Below are positions 6,966-16,493 of a stretch of 51,535 nucleotides of DNA, piece by piece. Source of the stretch: UBA9732 sp963621975 (GTDB lineage Bacteria; Spirochaetota; Spirochaetia; Sphaerochaetales; Sphaerochaetaceae); contig CAVFGI010000012.1 in assembly GCA_963621975.1 (NCBI GenBank), positions 1 to 51,535 of the forward strand. Direction: 5' to 3'. The notes below the pieces were generated by a model, which had not been told where the DNA came from, did no database searches, and saw only the letters and a program-made list of their open reading frames with translations. Numbering within the stretch: position 1 is the stretch's first letter; the number at the start of each line of letters is the position of its first letter. The position numbers and the translations under genes were made by a program.

Positions 6966-9212
6966 ATGAAAAAAAGACTTATTACTAGCGCTTTGCCATA
7001 TGTAAACAATATTCCACACCTTGGGAATTTGACTCAGGTTCTTTCTGCAGACGTGTTTGCACGTTTTTGTAGATCCAGAGGCTATGAGACTTTGTATGTG
7101 TGTGGTACTGATGAATACGGAACTGCAACTGAAACAAGAGCAGCTAAAGAAGGTGTTTCTCCTAGAGAACTTTGTGACCACTATCATGCAATTCATGAGG
7201 AAATATATAAGTGGTTTAACATTGGGTTTGATTATTTTGGTAGAACTTCTACTCCAAAACAAACTGATATTGTTCAAAATATTTTCAAGGCTGTAGATGA
7301 AGCTGGTTATATTACTGAGAAAGAAACAGAGCAGTTATACTGTCCTAAGTGTAGAAGATTCTTGGCAGACAGATTTGTTGAGGGTACTTGTCCACATTGT
7401 GGTTCTACAGATGCTCGTGGAGACCAGTGCGATGCTTGTCAAACTCTCTTGGAGCCTACTGAGCTTATTAATCCTCGTTGTGGTGTTTGTGGTTCAACTC
7501 CTGTTATTAAGAAGACTAAACATCTTTATCTGGATCTTCCTAAGGTTCTTCCTTTGCTTGAAAATTGGCTTAAAGATGCTGCTGTTGATGGTTTTTGGGC
7601 TAAGAACGCTGTTCAAGTTACCAAGAGCTGGATTAGAGATGGTCTTAAGGAGCGCTGTATAACTCGTGATCTAAAGTGGGGTATTCCTGTTCCAAAAGAG
7701 GGGTATGAGGATAAGGTTTTTTATGTTTGGTTTGATGCTCCTATTGGTTACATTTCTATTTCTGCTAACTACACAGACAATTGGAGAGATTGGTGGCAAA
7801 AACCTGAGGATGTAGAGCTTTTCCAGTTTATTGGTAAGGATAATATTCCTTTCCACACTGTAATTTTCCCTTCAACTCTTCTTGCAACAGGCAAAAAATG
7901 GACAATGCTCCATCATATGAGTTCTACTGAGTATTTAAACTACGAGGGGGGTAAGTTCTCTAAGAGTAAGGGAATAGGTATTTTTGGAAATGATGTTCAA
8001 GAAACTGGTATTCCAGCCGATGTCTGGCGTTTTTATATGTTCTATAACAGGCCTGAAAATGCTGACTTTACTTTTACTTGGAAGGATTTTCAGGAAAAGG
8101 TTAATGGCGAGTTGATTGGAAATCTTTCAAACTTGGTAAATAGAACTCTTACTTTTGTTAAGCGTTTCTTTGACGGAAATCTTGGCACTGGTGCTCTTGA
8201 TGATGCTCTTTTAACTCAAATTAAGGAAAAAGAGGCTACTATTACTGATCTTTTAGAGCATGCTGAAGAGCGTGATGCTTTTAGGGAAATTTTTGCTCTT
8301 TCAAGTATTGGTAATAAGGCTTTTCAAGACAGCGAGCCATGGAAGTTAAGAAACAGTGATCCTGAGAAGGCTAAGGCTATTTTGAGAACCCTAGTTGGGC
8401 TTATTAGAGACCTAGGTGTAATGATTCAACCATATATGCCTACAGCTAGTGAGACTCTTCTTGGTTTCTTAGACTGTAAGAGTGATAATTGGTCTTGTTT
8501 GGCAGATTATTCCAAGAATATTAACGTTGGTGAGATTGGTCTTTTGTTTACTAAACTTGAAGATGCAAGAATTGAAGAGCTGAAGGTTCGCTACAGCGGA
8601 AGTCAGCAGGAAAGAGAGGAAAAAAAGATGGAAGATAATAGTAAAGAAGCTAAGAAAGAGGCTGCTAAGGCTGCTTTACAGGCTGCTAAAGCTGCTGAAG
8701 AGAATAAGTCTATTGCGGAAAAGTTTGCTGATAAGGTTAAACTTACTGTTAGCAAAATTGTAAAGATTGAGCGTCATCCTAATGGTGATATTCTTTATAT
8801 TCTTGGTCTTGATACTGGGGAAGAAGAGGAAAGAACTATTGTTTCTTCTATTGTTCCTTATTACAAGGAAGATGAACTTCTTGGCCATAATATTGTTTTA
8901 GTGAACAACCTTAAACCAGCTAACTTTAGGGGTGTTAAGAGTCGTGGAATGTTGCTTGCTGCTTCTGATCCAAAGGCTGAAGAGCATACTACTTGTGAGG
9001 TCCTTTTTGCCGATGACATTCCTGCTGGTACAAATCTTGTTCCTGAGGGTTTTGCTAATCCTGCAGATATGTGCTATGTGAAGCCGGACCATTTCTTTGA
9101 TATGCCTCTTTACACTGAAGATGGTACTCTCAAAGTTGATGGTCATGCTTTGGTGTCCCCAGAGGGCAAGACTGTTACTGCTAAAAAATATCTTAATGGT
9201 AACGTTGGTTGA
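6966..9212 (+). CDS. metG: Methionyl-tRNA synthetase
   Basis: A 748-residue MetRS, charging tRNA-Met with methionine. The class I signature is LPYVNNIPHLGNL (HIGH position), the zinc-knuckle insertion has four CxxC pairs (CPKC, CPHC, CDAC, CGVC), and the KMSKS-type loop is GGKFSKSKGIG. After an Ala/Lys-rich linker (residues about 550-590) comes a C-terminal tRNA-binding domain of the EMAPII/Trbp111 type (VSKIVKIERHPNGD, FRGVKSRGML). The ATG at 6966 gives MKKRLITSALPYVNN; an ATG 18 bases upstream adds residues overlapping the promoter and is unlikely. Length and domain order are normal for spirochaete enzymes. Confidence 0.97.
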   Translation: MKKRLITSALPYVNNIPHLGNLTQVLSADVFARFCRSRGYETLYVCGTDEYGTATETRAAKEGVSPRELCDHYHAIHEEIYKWFNIGFDYFGRTSTPKQTDIVQNIFKAVDEAGYITEKETEQLYCPKCRRFLADRFVEGTCPHCGSTDARGDQCDACQTLLEPTELINPRCGVCGSTPVIKKTKHLYLDLPKVLPLLENWLKDAAVDGFWAKNAVQVTKSWIRDGLKERCITRDLKWGIPVPKEGYEDKVFYVWFDAPIGYISISANYTDNWRDWWQKPEDVELFQFIGKDNIPFHTVIFPSTLLATGKKWTMLHHMSSTEYLNYEGGKFSKSKGIGIFGNDVQETGIPADVWRFYMFYNRPENADFTFTWKDFQEKVNGELIGNLSNLVNRTLTFVKRFFDGNLGTGALDDALLTQIKEKEATITDLLEHAEERDAFREIFALSSIGNKAFQDSEPWKLRNSDPEKAKAILRTLVGLIRDLGVMIQPYMPTASETLLGFLDCKSDNWSCLADYSKNINVGEIGLLFTKLEDARIEELKVRYSGSQQEREEKKMEDNSKEAKKEAAKAALQAAKAAEENKSIAEKFADKVKLTVSKIVKIERHPNGDILYILGLDTGEEEERTIVSSIVPYYKEDELLGHNIVLVNNLKPANFRGVKSRGMLLAASDPKAEEHTTCEVLFADDIPAGTNLVPEGFANPADMCYVKPDHFFDMPLYTEDGTLKVDGHALVSPEGKTVTAKKYLNGNVG

Positions 9213-9301
9213 TTATATTGCAACAAATCACATAATTATCGGGATTAAGTGTAATTTTTGGAGCGTTCATTTGTTTGTGTGTTGTTAGGATGCATGAATA
9301 G

Positions 9302-10582
9302 ATGAACGTTCTTGTTGTTGGGTTTGGATTGATTGGTGGTGGGGTGGACGCTGCCTCGTATTACGTTTCGCATGGCCATAGCGTGAGGGTTACAGATGTG
9401 CGAAATGAGGGTGCGTTATATGAATCAATTGAGGACCTGAAAGAAGAAGGTGTTGAGTTTAGTTGTGATGTTCCGTTTGATGAAGACGTTCAGTGGGCGG
9501 ACCTTATTGTGAAGACTCATTATATGGGTCAAGATGACTACGCGTATCCCAAGACCAAGGCTGTAGTCAATGATATTTCTGTGCTTCTAACTAGTGAACT
9601 TGTAAGAGAATCTAAGCTTATCTTTGTTGCAGGTTCAAAAAACAAGACCTTAACAGCCAGTGCTATGTGTCATGCTCTAAATGATTTTGGGCATGTTACA
9701 CATATGTGTGGCAATATGGGTATTTCTGGTTTTAGCGAAATTGAGAGGCTGGAGAAGGGAGAAATTCCTGAATTTATTATTGTTGAGCTTTCTGTCTGGC
9801 AAATAAGAGATACTTTGGAAATCTTAGATTGGGATTTTCCTTGTTCTGAATTCACTGTTTTTACTGGAACTATGGACCAAAATTCTGATTTATTTGAGTC
9901 TATTGCAATGATTTCCAATGCTATTATTTGTCCTAAAGCCCAAAAGAAGCTTTTTAGTGAATTATTTTCTAAACTTCCAGATAAAAAGTATGGAAAAGTT
10001 TTTTCTGCTGAAGCAAATTCTATCAAGATGTCTAAATCTCTTGCCTCTAATATGCAATGGGCTTTTTCAACGTTGAAGCGCATGGGCTTTGAAGTTCCTA
10101 GACTAAACAACTGTCTTAAAGCATTCAAGGGTATCCCAAATAGGGGAGAGCTGGTGTGTAGGACAGATTTCTGTTTGTTTATTAACGATAGTTCTTCTTT
10201 TTTGCCTGAATCTGTGAGTCTTGCTGTTGCAAATTATTCTAGCATGCCTGTTCATTTGATTTGTGGTGGTTATGGTAAGAGTATGGACCCTACTGGAATG
10301 AAAGCTGCTCTTGAGGGGGTTGCTTCTATTCATCTTTTGGACGGTTCTTTTACTGAGGATAAACTCATTCCGTTCCTGAAAGAAAAAGATTTGGCTTTTT
10401 ATGGGCCTTTTGGCTCTATGTATGAGGCTGTGATGTCTGCAATGTCTTGTTTGAACACAGATTCTCATATTATGCAGGTTGTTTTGCTTTCGCCTGGAGT
10501 TCCGGCTCTTTATTTCTACAAAAATGAGTTCTATAGGGGCGATTGCTTTAGATCTGCAATAGAGAAAACTGTTGGGCTTTGA
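9302..10582 (+). CDS. MurD-like ligase homologue with degenerate nucleotide site
   Basis: A 426-residue protein shaped like MurD (UDP-MurNAc-L-Ala:D-Glu ligase). It keeps the Rossmann-like N-terminus VLVVGFGLIGGG, the GNMGISGF motif, the third-domain motifs FINDSSSFLPES and LICGGYGKSMD, and the end motif VLLSPGVPALYFYKNEFYRGD. The central P-loop, normally GTNGKTT, reads AGSKNKTLTAS, and the region of the carbamylated lysine (around TGTMDQNSDLF) also departs from the consensus. It may be an altered cell-wall ligase or a paralogue with another job. TAGGAT at 9286-9291 lies ten bases before the ATG. A terminator follows directly. Confidence 0.7.
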   Translation: MNVLVVGFGLIGGGVDAASYYVSHGHSVRVTDVRNEGALYESIEDLKEEGVEFSCDVPFDEDVQWADLIVKTHYMGQDDYAYPKTKAVVNDISVLLTSELVRESKLIFVAGSKNKTLTASAMCHALNDFGHVTHMCGNMGISGFSEIERLEKGEIPEFIIVELSVWQIRDTLEILDWDFPCSEFTVFTGTMDQNSDLFESIAMISNAIICPKAQKKLFSELFSKLPDKKYGKVFSAEANSIKMSKSLASNMQWAFSTLKRMGFEVPRLNNCLKAFKGIPNRGELVCRTDFCLFINDSSSFLPESVSLAVANYSSMPVHLICGGYGKSMDPTGMKAALEGVASIHLLDGSFTEDKLIPFLKEKDLAFYGPFGSMYEAVMSAMSCLNTDSHIMQVVLLSPGVPALYFYKNEFYRGDCFRSAIEKTVGL

Positions 10583-10583
10583 G

Positions 10584-10614
10584 AAAAAAAATCCAGCACT
10601 TGGCTGGATTTTTT
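10584..10614. terminator. Bidirectional intrinsic terminator
   Basis: AAAAATCCAGC and GCTGGATTTTT form an 11-bp stem with the loop ACTTG, flanked by an A-run on the left and a T-run on the right. It can end both the MurD-like gene (plus) and the convergent transporter gene (minus). Confidence 0.9.
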
Positions 10615-10648
10615 ATATGCAGTTGCTTTTTAATTTAATCGTTATCTT

Positions 10649-12034
10649 TTAATCGTTATCTCCTATGGCATTAAGGCCTTTGGCATTTTCAACTTTGTGA
10701 GCTTTGATGTTTTTAACAAAGATAGTGAAAACCAATAGGCTCAAGCATGTAAGTGTTGCTGCATATTTTGGGAGGATGCTCCAAGCTCCGTGTGCTTTGA
10801 GAATGAAACCAAGAAGAACTGGAGTAACAGTTTGAGCACTCATGCTTGCTGCGTAGTAGTAGCCAGTGAATTTTCCAATATTCTTAGAAGAGCAAAGTTC
10901 AACTACCATTGGGAAAGAACAGTTGTGAACAAGAGCCATTCCATAACCTTTGATAATCCATACTACTAACAAAAGGGAAGGGAATACATTGTAAACTGTG
11001 CCAGTACTATCTGTATAAGTTTCAGCACTCTTTTTTACAAAGCACATGATAATAAGGCCAATGAATGTGAGCATGAGGCCTATGGAGATTGTCCATTTTC
11101 TACCAATTTTGTCTGCAATGTAACCGGCTGTTGCAAAGCCTACAACGGAAGCTGCTCCGCCAAAGATTATGAGGTTTGAGGTTTTGCTTGAGGCTGAATC
11201 TAGGGCATAGATAACAAAGTTATTAAGGTATGTGCCAAGTGCGTTATCAGACATGAACCATAAGAATTCTGCGGCAAGGATTGAAAGTAGCATAATTTTG
11301 TTGGCTTTAGACATTGGTTTGTCATCGTCAACAGGATCAGCAATGGCTGCAAGGCGTTCGCCTTCTTCCATTTCATCTTTTAATTCTACAGCAAGTTTAT
11401 TTTCTTTAACTGTAAAGAATAGTACTAAGGTAGAAATGACCATGAGAATTGAAGCAATTACAAATGGAAGCTCAATTACTAGAAGGTTTTTCTCTCCCTT
11501 AATGTATCCAGAAAGTACAAAAACCATTCCTAGAACTGTTGCAAAGGCTCCACCAAGGTAACCCATGATGTTAATGATTCCGTTGGCTTTTGCTCTTAGT
11601 GGCTTTGGTGTGATATCTGGCATAAGTGCAACTGCTGGATTGCGGTACATCATCATAAAGATAAGAACTATTGCCATTGTAGCAACCATGCCACCAATTT
11701 TATTTAAGTGGAAGAAAAGTGGAATAAAGGGGAAGGCTATTGCAGAAACAAAGGTTCCAATTAGGATGTAAGGCATTCTTTTTCCTATTGGAGTCTTGGT
11801 TTTATCCGATAATGTTCCAAATATTGGAAGCAAAACTAAGGCTGCAAGGTTGTCACAAGCCATAATAATTCCAACTATCCACTGAATTTCTAATTCAGAT
11901 TCTACGCCCATTTTTGTTTTGATAATCTCTGTAAGCAGGGTTGGGCACCATGAATCATAAACCTGCCAAAGCAATAAAATACCAAAAAAAGCAAATCCTA
12001 TAAGGAAGGTTCTTTTGCGATTGAGTTTTAACAT
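10649..12034 (-). CDS. MFS/GPH-type sugar transporter, 12 membrane segments
   Basis: A 461-residue major facilitator protein, with the motif GTLSDKTKTPIGKRMPYILIG between membrane segments 2 and 3, characteristic of GPH/SLC45-like sugar cation symporters, and a second FATAGYIADKIGRKWTISIG motif in the second half. A charged cytoplasmic loop (ELKDEMEEGERLAAI) separates the halves. The substrate is probably a sugar or glycoside but is not determined. The ATG at 12034 is chosen over a TTG six bases earlier because AGGAGG lies eight bases before it. It has its own promoter and is divergent from the DegT-like gene. Confidence 0.85.
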   Translation of the reverse strand: MLKLNRKRTFLIGFAFFGILLLWQVYDSWCPTLLTEIIKTKMGVESELEIQWIVGIIMACDNLAALVLLPIFGTLSDKTKTPIGKRMPYILIGTFVSAIAFPFIPLFFHLNKIGGMVATMAIVLIFMMMYRNPAVALMPDITPKPLRAKANGIINIMGYLGGAFATVLGMVFVLSGYIKGEKNLLVIELPFVIASILMVISTLVLFFTVKENKLAVELKDEMEEGERLAAIADPVDDDKPMSKANKIMLLSILAAEFLWFMSDNALGTYLNNFVIYALDSASSKTSNLIIFGGAASVVGFATAGYIADKIGRKWTISIGLMLTFIGLIIMCFVKKSAETYTDSTGTVYNVFPSLLLVVWIIKGYGMALVHNCSFPMVVELCSSKNIGKFTGYYYAASMSAQTVTPVLLGFILKAHGAWSILPKYAATLTCLSLLVFTIFVKNIKAHKVENAKGLNAIGDND

Positions 12035-12056
12035 TCTCAAAGCCTCCTAAAAAAAC

Positions 12057-12085
12057 ATCATATAATATCTGCACTTAATCCTCAA
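12057..12085 (-). promoter_or_regulatory. Promoter of the sugar transporter gene
   Basis: On the minus strand TTGAGG (12085-12080) and TATGAT (12062-12057) are 17 bases apart, upstream of an AGGAGG site. Confidence 0.6.
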
Positions 12086-12110
12086 TTAGATTTTGCAATT
12101 AGATTTTGCG

Positions 12111-12139
12111 TTGAAAAAAGGGCGATGTTTGAGTAGAAT
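12111..12139 (+). promoter_or_regulatory. Promoter of the DegT-like/nadK/recN operon
   Basis: TTGAAA at 12111-12116, a spacer of exactly 17 bases, and TAGAAT at 12134-12139. The ATG at 12146 begins six bases after the -10 box, so the predicted transcription start is the start codon itself. Confidence 0.7.
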
Positions 12140-12145
12140 TGGCTC

Positions 12146-13183
12146 ATGATTCGTTTCTACAAGCCAACATTAAAGCGCAAAGATATGGACAGCGTCCTCC
12201 AAACAATGGTTGACGAGAAGATAGGGCCGGGGGAGAAGGTATTGGCCTTCATGCAATCTTATTCTGAGACTGTGAACGCCATTTCCTCCTCATCTTATAG
12301 AACTTATCCCGATTGCCTTGCATCTGCTCTTCTTATGGCTGGCGCAGGTGCCAAAGTCAAGGTGGCTGTGTCACCTCTTTCACCACAGATTTATAAGTCT
12401 GTTATTGAGGGTCTTGGAGCTGAAATAGTTTACGTTGATATTGATAAAGAAAATGGCTGTCCAAGGGAAGATTTGGTAGCTTCCAGCGGTGCCGATATTC
12501 TTTTGCTTTTTGAAAACTATGGCACAATACCAATGAAATACAATGAAAAAACCACATATGCTGAACTTTTAGACTATGGTTCTGTGAAAGTTATTGAAGA
12601 TATTAGCGAAAGCATAGGTGGCCATTTGAAAGATGAAGGGTATGCCGGTGCAGTAGGTCAACTTGTGGTTTGTGCCTTTGAAGAAGACTCCGTTGTTTCT
12701 GCTGGTGGTGGTTGTGCTGTTGGTGCTAAGAGTGAATTGGTTTCTGCTTTAAGGGGCAAAAGGCCTTCAAAGTATATTAAGATGCCAGATTTAAACGCTG
12801 CCTTGGGGCTTGTGCAACTTTCTAATCTTGAGGCTAATAGTGCAAAGAGAAGAGAGATTGTAAAACTGTATCAGCAGGCTCTTAGCAAGACGAGATATAA
12901 GCAGTTTGGTCTTTCTTTGATTGATTTTGAGTCTAATTGTAGTGGTTTTGCTGTTCTTTTAGATTCAAAGCCAGATGAGGCTATTAAGTTTGGTGCAAAG
13001 CATGATGTTCCAATTAAACTGGCTTTTGATGATTGTTTGATTAAAACTTATGATGGGGATCCGTTTGAAGCCTTCCCTGTTGCGGCATCATATTTCTACA
13101 GAGCGGTGGCTTTTCCAGTTTATCCGTTCTTAAAGGGTACCGAGGTAGATTTAATTTCTAAAATTATTTCTCACTTGCCTTAA
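12146..13183 (+). CDS. DegT/DnrJ-like protein lacking the PLP lysine
   Basis: A 345-residue protein with the fold pattern of sugar aminotransferases of the DegT/DnrJ/EryC1/StrS family. The cofactor aspartate region VIEDISESIGGH and the C-terminal helix region with MPDLNAALGLVQLSNLE are present. At the place where the family has the Schiff-base lysine (SFH..K then EGG), this protein reads CAFEEDSVVSAGGG with no lysine. It is therefore probably not a normal transaminase; PLP-binding dehydratases of the family also lose this lysine (replaced by His), which is not seen here either. It precedes nadK by 23 bases in one operon. Confidence 0.65.
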   Translation: MIRFYKPTLKRKDMDSVLQTMVDEKIGPGEKVLAFMQSYSETVNAISSSSYRTYPDCLASALLMAGAGAKVKVAVSPLSPQIYKSVIEGLGAEIVYVDIDKENGCPREDLVASSGADILLLFENYGTIPMKYNEKTTYAELLDYGSVKVIEDISESIGGHLKDEGYAGAVGQLVVCAFEEDSVVSAGGGCAVGAKSELVSALRGKRPSKYIKMPDLNAALGLVQLSNLEANSAKRREIVKLYQQALSKTRYKQFGLSLIDFESNCSGFAVLLDSKPDEAIKFGAKHDVPIKLAFDDCLIKTYDGDPFEAFPVAASYFYRAVAFPVYPFLKGTEVDLISKIISHLP

Positions 13184-13206
13184 TTAGGGGGAAAAGGATT
13201 TGAGCT

Positions 13207-14058
13207 ATGGTAGTTAAGAATATTGTAATTTGTGTAAATTCTACAAAACTTGGGGCAGAACAGTTGTCTAAGGACATGCGCAACTATTTCTCTAGCAAGA
13301 ATATTTCTACCAAGTTTGTTATGCTTTCTTCAACTACGGAGGATGGTGCAATCAACATTCCTGAGGCCGATTTGGCTATTTCTCTTGGAGGGGATGGTAC
13401 TGTTTTGACCTGTGCTGCTGCTCTTGCACAGCGTAAGGTTCCTATCATGGCGGTTAATCTTGGAACTTTTGGATATATTACTAATACATCGGCTAACGAA
13501 TATAAGGAAGTTTTTGAGGACTTTGTTCAGGATAGGTGTCCAGCTGTTGAGCGTATAATGCTTGAAACTAGGGTCAAGAGGCAAGGTGCTGTTGTTTTTG
13601 ATGCTATTGCACTGAATGACATGACCATTGGTGCTTGTTCCATGTCTAAGTTGGTTCATCTTTCTTTGAGCATTAATGGCATAAAAGCTGCCGATTTAAA
13701 GGGTGATGGCCTTATTTTTGCTACTCCTATGGGCTCTACTGCATATAGTTTGGCAGCTGGTGGTCCAATTTTGGATGCTTCTTTACATGCTATTATTGTT
13801 AATCCTATTTGTCCATTTTCCATGAGTGTTAGACCGTTGGTGGTGCGAGATAAATGGGTATTGAGGGTGGATGTGCCAGCACAGAGGACGAGTATTGCAA
13901 TTTCTGCGGACGGGCATGGCCTTTTTGAGTTGCAAGAAGGGGATGTGGTGACGGTGCAAAAGAGTGAGTGCAGTGCGCTTTTCTTGGTGAATAATAGACG
14001 AAATTCTATTGAAGTGCTACGTGATAAGTTGGGCTGGGCTGGAGGCTTTAATGCTTGA
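13207..14058 (+). CDS. nadK: NAD kinase
   Basis: A 283-residue ATP-dependent NAD kinase that makes NADP. The GGDGT motif is in LAISLGGDGTVLTC near residue 62, the conserved NxGxxGY is VNLGTFGYI, and the C-terminal DGLIFATPMGSTAYSLAAGGP is diagnostic. It overlaps recN by eight bases, so the two are translationally coupled. A purine-rich GGGGGAAAAGGA stretch lies upstream of the ATG. Confidence 0.96.
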   Translation: MVVKNIVICVNSTKLGAEQLSKDMRNYFSSKNISTKFVMLSSTTEDGAINIPEADLAISLGGDGTVLTCAAALAQRKVPIMAVNLGTFGYITNTSANEYKEVFEDFVQDRCPAVERIMLETRVKRQGAVVFDAIALNDMTIGACSMSKLVHLSLSINGIKAADLKGDGLIFATPMGSTAYSLAAGGPILDASLHAIIVNPICPFSMSVRPLVVRDKWVLRVDVPAQRTSIAISADGHGLFELQEGDVVTVQKSECSALFLVNNRRNSIEVLRDKLGWAGGFNA

Positions 14059-15694
14059 GCATCTTGAAATTAAGAATTATGCCTTAATTGAGAATCTCAG
14101 TGTGGATTTTTCTAGTGGTTTTAATGTTATTACAGGTGAAACTGGTGCTGGAAAATCTATTATCCTTGGTGCTCTTGGCCTTCTTATGGGTGAGAAGGCA
14201 GATACTAGTGCTATTCGTAATGGGGCAGATGAGATTGTTATCAATGCGGTGATTTCTATTCCTGATGGTCATGAAATTTTGCCTTGGCTTTTTGAAAAGG
14301 GTGTGGAGCCTGAAGATGGTGTGCTTTACATTAAGCGGACGGTTAGGGCTTCTGGACGCTCGTTGATTTATGTTCAGGGTCAGCTTTTTATGCGCCAAGA
14401 TTTGTGTCATTTGGCCGACAGTCTTATTGATATGCACGGGCAAAGTGAGCACCAAAGTTTGCTTCATTTAGATAAACAACGTAAGATTTTGGATTGTTAT
14501 GCTAATAATGAGGCTTTGCTTGAAGATTGTTCTTTGTCTTATAAAAACTTGTCTCATTTAATGGCTGAAAAAGATTCTCTTGTTTCTCAGCTTCAGGAGG
14601 CTCGCAGGCAAGAGGATTATTTAAGCTTTGCATTAGAAGAGATTGAGAATGCTAAGGTTGTTGCTTCTGAGGATGAGCAGTTGTCTGAGAAAATAAAGGT
14701 TCTCAGTCAGTTTGAATCTATCTATGAGAATGTAACTTTATGCACTGACAAGCTTAAGGAATCTAAGTCTCTTTTGTATGATGCTTCTTCTTTTTGCAGT
14801 AAGGCATCAAGAAGTGATGCTTCTTTGGCGGATTTTACTGCCAGAATTGAGAGTTCTAGGATTGAGATTGAGGATATTTCTCAGGCTCTTAGGGCTTATT
14901 TGAGTTCCGTTGAATATTCGCAGGATTCTATCAATAAGATGCAAGATAGGCTTGCTTTGTTGCAAAAGCTTAAGAGAAAGTACGGGCCTTCTTTAGATGA
15001 TGTTATTTCTTTTGCTCAAAAGGCTAAGGCTTCATTGGAGCTTTCTCAAAATTTTGAGGATAGGCTTTCTGATTGTGATAAGGCTATTGAGGCTCAAAAG
15101 TCTAAATTCTTAGAACTTTGTTCTTCTTTGTCTTCTTCTCGTAAAAGGGCTGCTAAGGAGCTTGAAAAGGGAATTTGTGCTGTTTTGAGACTTTTGGGTA
15201 TGCCTAATGCTGAATTTTCTATTAGTGTCATGCCTTTGGATAAGGCTAATTCCTTTGGTTCTGATTCTGTTTGCTTTTTGATTAGTGCTAACCCAGGGGA
15301 GCCAATGAAGGAGATCAAGGCTATTGCTTCTGGTGGTGAATTGAGCCGTGTTATGTTGGCTTTAAAAACTGTTTTGGCTTCTCAGGATTCTATTCAGACC
15401 CAGGTGTTTGATGAGGTTGATTCTGGTATTGGTGGTTCTGTTGCTTTGAGTTTGGCTCAGTGTATTAGTTCTCTGGCGAAGAAAAAGCAAGTTATTGCTA
15501 TTACTCATCTTGCTAGTATTGCTAGCTGTGCAGACACGCAAATGGTTGTGTCTAAAGAAGTTGATGGTGGTAGGACTTATACTCATCTTAAGCTTGTTTC
15601 TGGAGAGGAAAGGGTTCATGAAATAGCTAGGATGCTAAGTGGTGATGAATCTGCTGTTTCTCTTGAACATGCTAGAAGAATGCTTATTGATTGA
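14051..15694 (+). CDS. recN: DNA repair protein RecN
   Basis: A 547-residue SMC-like ATPase of double-strand break repair. Walker A is GETGAGKSIILGAL, the ABC signature is ASGGELSRVMLALK near residue 430, and Walker B is QVFDEVDSGIGG. Between them lies a long coiled coil with the region HGQSEHQSLLHL in front. The ATG at 14051 gives MLEHLEIKNYALIENL, the normal RecN beginning, with GGAGG six bases upstream; an ORF start 42 bases earlier lies inside nadK and is not used. Confidence 0.96.
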   Translation: MLEHLEIKNYALIENLSVDFSSGFNVITGETGAGKSIILGALGLLMGEKADTSAIRNGADEIVINAVISIPDGHEILPWLFEKGVEPEDGVLYIKRTVRASGRSLIYVQGQLFMRQDLCHLADSLIDMHGQSEHQSLLHLDKQRKILDCYANNEALLEDCSLSYKNLSHLMAEKDSLVSQLQEARRQEDYLSFALEEIENAKVVASEDEQLSEKIKVLSQFESIYENVTLCTDKLKESKSLLYDASSFCSKASRSDASLADFTARIESSRIEIEDISQALRAYLSSVEYSQDSINKMQDRLALLQKLKRKYGPSLDDVISFAQKAKASLELSQNFEDRLSDCDKAIEAQKSKFLELCSSLSSSRKRAAKELEKGICAVLRLLGMPNAEFSISVMPLDKANSFGSDSVCFLISANPGEPMKEIKAIASGGELSRVMLALKTVLASQDSIQTQVFDEVDSGIGGSVALSLAQCISSLAKKKQVIAITHLASIASCADTQMVVSKEVDGGRTYTHLKLVSGEERVHEIARMLSGDESAVSLEHARRMLID

Positions 15695-15782
15695 CTAAAT
15701 AAGGATGTTTCTCTAAAATTTTCACATTATTTCACATTAAGAAACTGTGGCGGAATTGACACAGTTCCTAAGAGGAGCTTGT

Positions 15783-16493
15783 ATGGTTCTTGTAGACATT
15801 GACGCTTTGTCGGAGGCTGAACTTAGAGATATTGCGCAGCGTTTGGATGTGGAAGATTGGGATAGTCTTTCAAAAGAAGATCTTATTGAGGCCATTGAGG
15901 ATAATTATGATGATGAAGATGTCCCAGAAAGGATTACTGGTGCTTCTTCTGGTGTTCATAAGTACATAAAGATGCTGTCTAAAACGGAACATGAGGGCGG
16001 TTTTGGATCTCCTGGTGTGGAAGATCTTCCAGAAACTTACAATGAGACTAGTATTTATTTGATGCTCAAGGATGCTAACTGGGCTTATGTTTTTTGGAAT
16101 ATTGCTCCTAATCTTTTGGAAGAGTTAGAGCAGAAAAACGCTGAACTATTGGTTAGGGTAGAGGTCTTTGGTAAGAATAAGGTTCAAGAGAGTTCTTTTG
16201 ATATCGGGATAAGAAAAGATGATGAGGACTGGAATGTGGAACTTCCTTGGATGGGTAAGGAGTATAGGGCGGTTTTGGTGGCCCAATACGATGGAAAGGA
16301 AGATTTGCTGGCCCGGAGTAATGTTGTTTGTGTTCAAAAATGCTGGCTTGAGGGGCATATAGATGTCTTGGAAGACCCTGCGAGGTTTAATGTGCTGTTT
16401 TCTTCGTTGGTTACGAAAGAGGGGTGTGTAATTAAAAACAAGCAGGTGAATGACCTTCTTGAGAAACTTAAAAGTGCTGGTATGGAGGCATGA
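15783..16493 (+). CDS. DUF4912 protein
   Basis: A 236-residue acidic cytoplasmic protein. Residues 5-50 resemble a SAP/Rho N-terminal-like helical motif (LSEAELRDIAQRLDVEDWDSL). From about residue 90 the DUF4912 domain follows, with the aromatic-rich IYLMLKDANWAYVFWNI and later VRVEVFGKN. The function is unknown; in spirochaetes and other phyla it often sits beside GH57 genes, as here. The ATG at 15783 has AAGAGGAG six bases upstream and is preferred to a GTG 36 bases earlier. It overlaps the next gene by four bases (ATGA). Confidence 0.8.
   Translation: MVLVDIDALSEAELRDIAQRLDVEDWDSLSKEDLIEAIEDNYDDEDVPERITGASSGVHKYIKMLSKTEHEGGFGSPGVEDLPETYNETSIYLMLKDANWAYVFWNIAPNLLEELEQKNAELLVRVEVFGKNKVQESSFDIGIRKDDEDWNVELPWMGKEYRAVLVAQYDGKEDLLARSNVVCVQKCWLEGHIDVLEDPARFNVLFSSLVTKEGCVIKNKQVNDLLEKLKSAGMEA

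Noticed and set aside
13330..13659. Minus-strand ORF of 109 codons inside nadK
   Set aside because: It is the antisense shadow of a clearly conserved NAD kinase.
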